Positions 5,807-11,359 of a DNA stretch of 11,359 bases are shown here, one piece after another. Every line of letters starts with the position of its first letter. The stretch's first letter is position 1. The notes below the pieces were generated by a model. It ran no database searches. It was given only the letters and a program-made list of their open reading frames with translations, and was not told the DNA's origin. The translations under genes and the position numbers were made by a program. Source of the stretch: Schleiferiaceae bacterium. GTDB lineage: Bacteria; Bacteroidota; Bacteroidia; Flavobacteriales; Schleiferiaceae. The stretch spans positions 13,640 through 24,998 of the forward strand of contig JALQUY010000008.1 of assembly GCA_023260615.1 (NCBI GenBank), written 5' to 3'.

Positions 5807-6988
5807 ATGGATTTACGGCAGCTCTTTTTGCAGCACATCGCCCCGACGACGGAATCGCCCTTGGCTTTGGAGGTCGTGCGTGCTGAAGGAGTCTACCTCT
5901 ACGGCCCCGAGGGGCAGGCCTACATGGATTTTATTTCGGGCATTGGCGTTTCCAATATTGGACACAGTCATCCTGCTGTCGTTGCCGCCGTCCAAGCACA
6001 AGCAGCATCCTACATGCACCTCATGGTCTATGGCGAATATGTGCAGCAGCCCCAGGTGGCCTACGCTCAAGCGCTCACGGCTTCTCTAGACCCCTCACTC
6101 GACTGCGTCTACTGGGGCAACTCCGGAGCGGAAGCCATTGAAGGTGCCTTCAAACTCGCCAAGCGCGTCACAGGCCGCACCGAAATCATCTCCTTCCAAG
6201 GTAGCTACCATGGCAGTACGCACGGCGCCCTTTCCGCTATGGGGGACGAGACCTACAAGCGTGCCTACCGCCCGCTCCTCCCCGACCACCGCATCCTACC
6301 CTGGGCAGACGCTACCCACCTGAGCGCCATCACCGAACGCACAGCCGCCGTAGTCGTTGAGGTCGTACAAGCAGAATCCGGCTACAAAGTGGTCCCAGCA
6401 GCGTTTCTACAAGCGCTCCAAGCGCGCTGCCGTGAAACAGGAGCCTTGCTCATCGTCGATGAAATCCAAACGGGTTTTGGCCGAACCGGCCACCTCTTCG
6501 CCCACCAGGGAGCGGGCATCGTACCCGACATTCTGTGCCTGGGAAAAGCCTTAGGCGGCGGTATGCCTCTGGGCGCTTTCATCGCCTCTCACGGACGCAT
6601 GCAGCATTTGGCCAAGAATCCCATGCTGGGCCACCTCACCACCTTTGGAGGCCATCCCGTAAGCTGTGCAGCGGGGCTCGCGGCCTTTACGGTTCTCCAA
6701 AACAGCGGATGGATTCAGGACGTGGCGCAAAAAGAAGCCTACCTCCGAGCAGCGCTAGGCCCTCTATCTACCACCGGTGACCTGTCCGGCCGTGGGCTTT
6801 TACTCGCTCTGCCCCTCGAAAGCTTTGACCGGGTGCTTTCTGCCCAAAAAGACCTTATTTCAGCAGGCCTGCTCACGGACTGGTTCCTTTTTGAGCAAAA
6901 GGCCCTTCGCTTGGCCCCGCCTTTGAGCATTTCTATGCAAGAACTGGAACAGGCGGTTACCTTTATCCAAAACGCAGTACACGCATGA
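5807..6988 (+). CDS. Class III pyridoxal-phosphate aminotransferase (acetylornithine/aspartate aminotransferase family)
   Basis: A 393-residue fold-type I PLP enzyme. Seen: FISGIGVSNIGHSHP near the N-terminus, NSGAEA (105-110) that would hold the PLP phosphate, FQGSYHGSTHG with the Tyr-His pair that stacks on the ring, VDEIQTGFGRTG with D218 for the pyridine nitrogen, LGKALGGGMPLGA with the Schiff-base lysine K247, and LTTFGGHP with T278/T279 contacting the phosphate of the paired subunit. Length and motifs fit the acetylornithine/succinylornithine/ornithine and 4-aminobutyrate branch; the substrate cannot be assigned from sequence alone, and no arginine or lysine biosynthesis genes lie nearby to help. 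The MHLMVYGEY segment near the N-terminus resembles Flavobacteriia members often named only aspartate aminotransferase family. The start at 5807 gives the expected N-terminus and lies just after a terminator. It overlaps the next gene by four bases (ATGA). Confidence 0.93.
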   Translation: MDLRQLFLQHIAPTTESPLALEVVRAEGVYLYGPEGQAYMDFISGIGVSNIGHSHPAVVAAVQAQAASYMHLMVYGEYVQQPQVAYAQALTASLDPSLDCVYWGNSGAEAIEGAFKLAKRVTGRTEIISFQGSYHGSTHGALSAMGDETYKRAYRPLLPDHRILPWADATHLSAITERTAAVVVEVVQAESGYKVVPAAFLQALQARCRETGALLIVDEIQTGFGRTGHLFAHQGAGIVPDILCLGKALGGGMPLGAFIASHGRMQHLAKNPMLGHLTTFGGHPVSCAAGLAAFTVLQNSGWIQDVAQKEAYLRAALGPLSTTGDLSGRGLLLALPLESFDRVLSAQKDLISAGLLTDWFLFEQKALRLAPPLSISMQELEQAVTFIQNAVHA

Positions 6989-7215
6989 GACCCTCCTCCA
7001 ACAAGCAAAAACTCGTCAAAGGCCTCACATTTTTAGCGCTGGCTTTTCCATTCCTTTTCGTAGGACCTGCTTTTTATTACTGGATTGGCGCACCCGCTCT
7101 CCAACAAGGCAAATGGGGGTGGACGGCCTTCATTGTCTTGATGATGTTCGGAGCTGTTGGCGTGGTGGTTCGAGGTCTTGCCCTCATTCTAGATGGCTTT
7201 TTTGACCATAAATAA
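6985..7215 (+). CDS. Small two-helix membrane protein, DUF6095-like
   Basis: A 76-residue protein with a basic N-terminus (NKQKLVKG) and two hydrophobic helices, roughly 13-32 (LTFLALAFPFLFVGPAF) and 46-68, ending in the short polar tail LDGFFDHK. The pattern of a K-x-x-K-G-L start, FPFLFVGP in the first helix and a GLALILDGFF-type end matches my recollection of DUF6095, a family of small proteins of unknown function found in Flavobacteriia. Both termini are predicted to be cytoplasmic. It starts in an ATGA overlap with the aminotransferase stop, so the two are translationally coupled. Nothing in the sequence indicates a catalytic role. Confidence 0.75.
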   Translation: MRPSSNKQKLVKGLTFLALAFPFLFVGPAFYYWIGAPALQQGKWGWTAFIVLMMFGAVGVVVRGLALILDGFFDHK

Positions 7216-7261
7216 GACGCTGACCTAACGTCCGTTCTCCAAAACAACGTAAGGCATAAAA

Positions 7262-7292
7262 AAAGCCGCCCATTTGGGCGGCTTTCTTTTTT
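7262..7292. terminator. Bidirectional Rho-independent terminator between converging genes
   Basis: A 10-bp perfect stem (AAAGCCGCCC at 7262-7271 with GGGCGGCTTT at 7276-7285) closes a 4-base loop. An A-run precedes it (7258-7264) and a nearly pure T-run follows (7283-7292, interrupted by one C), so it has a U-tract in both directions. It sits 46 bases after the DUF6095-like gene, and its right T-run touches the stop codon (7291-7293) of the DUF3467 gene on the other strand. One hairpin thus serves both units. Confidence 0.9.
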
Positions 7293-7599
7293 AGGCTTGG
7301 CCGGTTGGACCCCCAAACTGAATGGGAATCTGCGGCTGTTCCGATTCGGAAATGGTCCCGTGCGTTGCCTCATAGCGCAACACGTTTTCTTCCATCGCTT
7401 TGATCAATCGCTTCGCATGCTGGGGCGTCAAAATGACACGCGCCTTTACGCGGGCTTTAGGTACTCCGGGCATCATTTGGATGAAGTCCAAAACGAATTC
7501 GGAGGGCGAGTGGTTGATGACCGCCAAATTGCTGTAGATACCGTCCGCCATTTCGGGCGTCAGTTCAATTTGCATTTGGTTTTCGTTCTCGGCGCTCAT
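7291..7599 (-). CDS. DUF3467 domain protein, rpoC neighbour
   Basis: A 102-residue soluble protein of unknown function that I recognise as DUF3467: ELTPEMADGIYSNLAVINHSPSEFVLDF (12-39), then MMPGVPKARVKARVILTPQHAKRLIKAMEENVLRYE (42-77). The last ~25 residues (ESEQPQIPIQFGGPTGQA) are Pro/Gly/Gln-rich and probably flexible. No signal peptide or membrane helix is present. It starts five bases after the rpoC stop, in the context TAAGGACCATG where AAGGA could act as a close Shine-Dalgarno sequence, so it must be co-transcribed with rpoC. The neighbourhood hints at a link to transcription or simply steady high expression, but no function is known to me. Confidence 0.9.
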   Translation of the reverse strand: MSAENENQMQIELTPEMADGIYSNLAVINHSPSEFVLDFIQMMPGVPKARVKARVILTPQHAKRLIKAMEENVLRYEATHGTISESEQPQIPIQFGGPTGQA

Positions 7600-7604
7600 G
7601 GTCC

Positions 7605-10600
7605 TTATTCAGCAGGTTCGAGGTCTACGGTCTGCTTGGCCATCATCTGCTCGTACTCGTCCTTGCTGCCTACCACAGAGGTGTAGTAGCGCTTGAGGCC
7701 GGTACCGGCAGGAATGCGGTGACCAACGATGACGTTCTCTTTCAGGCCGTCCAAGGTATCTACCTTCGCAGCGATAGCTGCTTCGTTCAATACTTTGGTC
7801 GTCTCCTGGAAGGACGCCGCAGAAACCCATGACTTGGTCTGCAAAGACGCGCGTGTGATGCCTTGGAGTACGAGGCGAGCCGTTGCAGGCTGCGCGTCAC
7901 GTGCTACTACCAATGCCTTATCCGTGCGCTTCAACAAAGAATTCTCATCGCGGAGGCGACGTGCGGTAATCATCATACCCGCCTTCAAGCTTTCGCTATC
8001 GCCGGCTTCGACGACCACCTTCTTGTCGAAGATGCTGTCATTTTCGCGGATGAAGTCCGTCGTGTGCTCCAAGTGGCCCTCCAAGAACGACGTATCGCCG
8101 CCGTCTACGATTTCCACTTTGCGCATCATCTGGCGAACAATCACCTCGAAGTGCTTGTCATTGATTTTTACACCCTGGAGTCGGTATACTTCCTGAATCT
8201 CGTTCACCAAGTATTCCTGAACTGCCGTAGGACCTTGGATGGCCAAGATGTCCGCAGGAGTAATGGCACCGTCGCTCAATGGTGAACCCGCACGTACAAA
8301 GTCATTCTCTTGAACCAAGATTTGCTTGGCCAAGTTGATCAAGTACTTGCGCTGCTCGCCCGTACGGCTTTCAATGATAATCTCACGGTTACCACGCTTG
8401 ATCTTTCCGTAGGATACCGTACCGTCGATTTCCGCTACCACTGCAGGGTTTGAGGGGTTACGTGCTTCGAACAATTCGGTCACACGGGGAAGACCACCGG
8501 TGATGTCACCCGCCTTAGCTCCTTTACGAGGGATCTTAACCAAAACCTTTCCGGCCTTGATTTCTTCTCCTTCGTCCACCATCAGGTGAGCGCCCACAGG
8601 AAGGGTGTAGTGCTTGATTTCGTTGCCTTTCTTGTCCACCACTTGAAGCATGGGAACCAGCTTCTTGTTGCGGCTTTCAGAAATAACCTTGTCTTGGAAA
8701 CCGGTTTGTTCGTCGATCTCCACCTTGTAAGTCACACCTTGAACGATGTCTTGGTAGGCAATTTTACCTGCGTACTCCGAAATGATAACCGCGTTGTAAG
8801 GGTCCCACGTACAGATAACGTCGCCCTTCTTCACTTTGGCACCTGACTTGAGCATCAAGGTAGAACCGTAAGGAATGTTTCCGGTCATAACTGCGATACC
8901 GGTCTTGGCATCGACGATGCGCATTTCGCCGGTACGGCCGATGACGATTTCCGCATCTTCGCCTTCTGCGCTTACGCTAGCAACGGTGCGTACTTCTTCA
9001 AATTCCAAAATACCATCAAACTTCGCGGTCAAGCTGCTGATCTCAGAGACGTTACCCGCCGTACCACCTACGTGGAACGTACGAAGCGTCAACTGCGTAC
9101 CTGGTTCACCGATGGACTGGGCGGCGATAACACCTACCGCTTCACCGGTTTGAACGCCCTTGGCCGTAGCCAAGTTGCGGCCGTAACACTTGGCACAAAT
9201 ACCGCGCTTGCTCTCACACGTCAAGGGGGAACGAACTTCCACCATTTCGATGGGGCTCACTTCAATCTTGTCAGCGATCAAGTCAGAGATCATTTCGCCC
9301 GCTTGAACGTAGGTCTCACCCGTCAAAGGATCGATCACATGGGCCAACGATACGCGGCCAGCGATGCGCTCCTTCAAGGTTTCAACCACTTCTTCGTTCT
9401 TGCGCAAGGCCTGGATTTCCAAGCCGCGAAGCGTTCCGCAGTCGTCCTCGTTCACGATGACGTCTTGGGCCACGTCGTGGAGACGACGAGTCAAGTAACC
9501 CGCGTCAGCCGTCTTCAAGGCCGTATCCGCAAGACCCTTACGGGCACCGTGCGTAGAGATAAAGTACTCCAAGATGGACAGACCCTCCTTAAAGTTGGAG
9601 ATAATCGGGTTTTCGATAATCTCACCACCTGATGAACCGGACTTCTGGGGCTTGGCCATCAATCCACGCATACCGGAGAGCTGACGAATCTGCTCTTTAG
9701 AACCACGGGCTCCAGAATCCAGCATCATGTAGATGGGGTTGAAGCCTTGGCGGTCGCTGATCAATTGGCTCATGGCCGCTTGCGTCAAGCGTGCGTTTGC
9801 GTTGGTCCAAACGTCAATCACCTGGTTGTAACGCTCGTTGTTGGTGATCAGACCCATGTTGTAGTTCATGAGAATGGATTCCACCTCGCTGTTGGCGTCG
9901 GCGATCAAGTTGGTTTTGATTTCGGGCACCTGAATGTCGCCCAACGAGAAGGACAGGCCTCCGCGGAATGCGTTGGAGTATCCCAAATCCTTCATATCGT
10001 CCAAGAACTTGGCGGTGCGAGGAACATCCGTACGCGTCAAAATGCGTGCGATGATGTCGCGCAAGGCCTTCTTGGTCAACAATTCATTGATGAAGCCAAC
10101 CTCCTTGGGTACGACTTGGTTGAAGAGAACGCGGCCCACAGAGGTCTCGATCACTTTGTATTCCAATTCGCCGTTGGCGCCGTCTACCAAGGTGCGAACC
10201 TTGATGTAGGCGTTGAGGTCTACACGCTTTTCGTTGTAGGCGATGTTCACTTCCTCCGCAGAGTAGAAAGTCATGCCTTCGCCCTTCACGGGATCACCGG
10301 GAAGGTTGCGCTTCGCCTTGGTCATGTAGTACAGACCCAAGACCATGTCCTGAGAAGGTACCGTGATAGGTGAACCGTTCGCGGGGTTCAAGATGTTGTG
10401 CGAGGCCAGCATCAAGATCTGTGCTTCCAAGATGGCAGCAGGGCCCAAGGGCAAGTGCACCGCCATTTGGTCACCGTCAAAGTCCGCGTTGAAGGCCGTA
10501 CAGGTCAAGGGGTGCAGCTGGATAGCCTTGCCCTCAATCATCTTAGGCTGGAAGGCCTGGATACCCAAGCGGTGCAGCGTCGGAGCACGGTTCAGAAGAA

Positions 10601-11359
10601 CGGGGTGGCCCTTCATGACGTTTTCCAAGATGTCCCATACAACGGCTTCGCGCTTGTCGATGATCTTCTTCGCAGACTTCACCGTTTTCACGATTCCGCG
10701 CTCGATCAACTTGCGAACGATAAAGGGTTTGTAGAGCTCAGCGGCCATATCCTTGGGAAGACCACACTCGTGGAGCTTCAAATCAGGCCCGATAACAATT
10801 ACAGAACGTGCCGAATAGTCTACACGCTTACCCAACAGGTTCTGACGGAAGCGGCCTTGCTTGCCTTTCAAGCTGTCGCTCAAAGACTTCAAAGGACGGT
10901 TGCTCTCCGTCTTCACGGCGCTGGCCTTGCGGGTGTTGTCAAACAAGCTGTCCACAGACTCTTGCAACATGCGCTTTTCGTTGCGCAGGATAACCTCGGG
11001 GGCCTTGATCTCCAACAAACGCTTCAAACGGTTGTTGCGGATGATCACACGGCGGTAGAGGTCGTTCAAGTCAGACGTAGCGAAGCGACCACCGTCCAAG
11101 GGCACCAAGGGGCGCAATTCGGGCGGGATAACGGGAACTACCTTGATCACCATCCACTCGGGCTTGTTCTCCAAGCGAGCGTTGGCATCGCGCATAGCTT
11201 CCACCACTTGCAAACGCTTGAGGGCTTCCTGCTTGCGCTGCTGTGACGTTTCGCGGCTTGCACGGTCGCGCAGGTCATAGGACATGGCGTCCAAGTCCAA
11301 ACGCTGCAACAACATCAACAACGCTTCAGCGCCCATTTTGGCGATGAACTTGTTGGGGT
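7605..11359 (-). CDS. rpoC: DNA-directed RNA polymerase subunit beta' (N-terminus beyond the window)
   Basis: About 1250 residues are present, read from the right edge; the frame is open to base 11359, where PNKFIAK precedes MGAEALLMLLQRL, so the Met at 11336 is internal. Roughly 180 N-terminal residues, including the first zinc-binding site, lie outside. Seen in order: the clamp/rudder region with VKVVPVIPPELRPLVPLDGG, RFATSDLNDLYRRV and LLGKRVDYSARSVI; the catalytic NADFDGD (minus strand, 10490-10470) whose three Asp bind the active-site Mg; the secondary-channel and bridge-helix region with FISTHGARKGLADTALKTAD (about 9570-9510); the second zinc site formed by Cys in DCGTLRG and three more in TCESKRGICAKC; the trigger loop SIGEPGTQLTLRTFHVGG; and the C-terminal PRVTELFEAR. 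It ends with LEPAE followed by TAA. The gene looks intact and free of inteins or insertions. The DUF3467 gene follows five bases on. Confidence 0.99.
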   Translation of the reverse strand, partial: PNKFIAKMGAEALLMLLQRLDLDAMSYDLRDRASRETSQQRKQEALKRLQVVEAMRDANARLENKPEWMVIKVVPVIPPELRPLVPLDGGRFATSDLNDLYRRVIIRNNRLKRLLEIKAPEVILRNEKRMLQESVDSLFDNTRKASAVKTESNRPLKSLSDSLKGKQGRFRQNLLGKRVDYSARSVIVIGPDLKLHECGLPKDMAAELYKPFIVRKLIERGIVKTVKSAKKIIDKREAVVWDILENVMKGHPVLLNRAPTLHRLGIQAFQPKMIEGKAIQLHPLTCTAFNADFDGDQMAVHLPLGPAAILEAQILMLASHNILNPANGSPITVPSQDMVLGLYYMTKAKRNLPGDPVKGEGMTFYSAEEVNIAYNEKRVDLNAYIKVRTLVDGANGELEYKVIETSVGRVLFNQVVPKEVGFINELLTKKALRDIIARILTRTDVPRTAKFLDDMKDLGYSNAFRGGLSFSLGDIQVPEIKTNLIADANSEVESILMNYNMGLITNNERYNQVIDVWTNANARLTQAAMSQLISDRQGFNPIYMMLDSGARGSKEQIRQLSGMRGLMAKPQKSGSSGGEIIENPIISNFKEGLSILEYFISTHGARKGLADTALKTADAGYLTRRLHDVAQDVIVNEDDCGTLRGLEIQALRKNEEVVETLKERIAGRVSLAHVIDPLTGETYVQAGEMISDLIADKIEVSPIEMVEVRSPLTCESKRGICAKCYGRNLATAKGVQTGEAVGVIAAQSIGEPGTQLTLRTFHVGGTAGNVSEISSLTAKFDGILEFEEVRTVASVSAEGEDAEIVIGRTGEMRIVDAKTGIAVMTGNIPYGSTLMLKSGAKVKKGDVICTWDPYNAVIISEYAGKIAYQDIVQGVTYKVEIDEQTGFQDKVISESRNKKLVPMLQVVDKKGNEIKHYTLPVGAHLMVDEGEEIKAGKVLVKIPRKGAKAGDITGGLPRVTELFEARNPSNPAVVAEIDGTVSYGKIKRGNREIIIESRTGEQRKYLINLAKQILVQENDFVRAGSPLSDGAITPADILAIQGPTAVQEYLVNEIQEVYRLQGVKINDKHFEVIVRQMMRKVEIVDGGDTSFLEGHLEHTTDFIRENDSIFDKKVVVEAGDSESLKAGMMITARRLRDENSLLKRTDKALVVARDAQPATARLVLQGITRASLQTKSWVSAASFQETTKVLNEAAIAAKVDTLDGLKENVIVGHRIPAGTGLKRYYTSVVGSKDEYEQMMAKQTVDLEPAE

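Noticed and set aside
9072..11246. Long plus-strand open frames opposite rpoC (for example 9072-9632, 9747-10373, 10398-11246)
   Set aside because: They mirror the highly conserved rpoC coding sequence and show no family features.
11336..11359. rpoC starting at the Met at 11336
   Set aside because: The frame remains open to the window edge with conserved beta' sequence (PNKFIAK) before it, and the family needs about 180 more N-terminal residues.

Overview
The window comes from a member of the Bacteroidota, most likely the Flavobacteriales. Four things point there: rpoC followed at once by a DUF3467 gene, a two-subunit (N and C) transketolase, a small two-helix protein of the DUF6095 type, and Bacteroidota-style -7 elements (TAnnTTTG) in the intergenic gaps. 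By eye the DNA is GC-rich for that group. Coding density is very high: no gene-free gap exceeds about 75 bases, and several neighbouring genes overlap by 1 to 8 bases. No tRNA, rRNA, CRISPR array, insertion sequence or phage gene was seen.

Layout. (1) 1-1017, minus strand: ychF, an Obg-family P-loop NTPase that runs off the left edge. (2) 1018-1083: a divergent promoter region with a -7 element on each strand. (3) 1084-4298, plus strand: the transketolase N subunit, a secreted von Willebrand A (VWA) protein translationally coupled to it, and the transketolase C subunit. (4) 4329-5741: a coupled cassette of ECF sigma factor, small single-pass membrane protein (putative anti-sigma) and a secreted Spy/CpxP/CnrX-like helical protein with a Gly/Pro/Arg tail, closed by a hairpin terminator. 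(5) 5807-7215: a class III PLP aminotransferase coupled to the DUF6095-like membrane protein. (6) 7262-7292: a symmetrical terminator shared by the converging units. (7) 7291-11359, minus strand: DUF3467 gene and the C-terminal part of rpoC, which runs off the right edge.

How the parts relate. The two transketolase halves should assemble into one ThDP enzyme of the pentose phosphate pathway. The VWA gene between them encodes an exported protein with a complete MIDAS motif, six cysteines and an apparently repeated beta-rich C-terminal half; its function is unknown and its position is the most curious feature here. The sigma/anti-sigma/periplasmic trio looks like an envelope-stress or metal-sensing circuit laid out like CnrYXH. 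No promoter or terminator was found between it and the transketolase genes, so all six genes from 1084 to 5741 could be one transcription unit. The remainder (ychF, aminotransferase, rpoC) is ordinary chromosomal housekeeping. I saw no defence system, toxin pair or mobile element.
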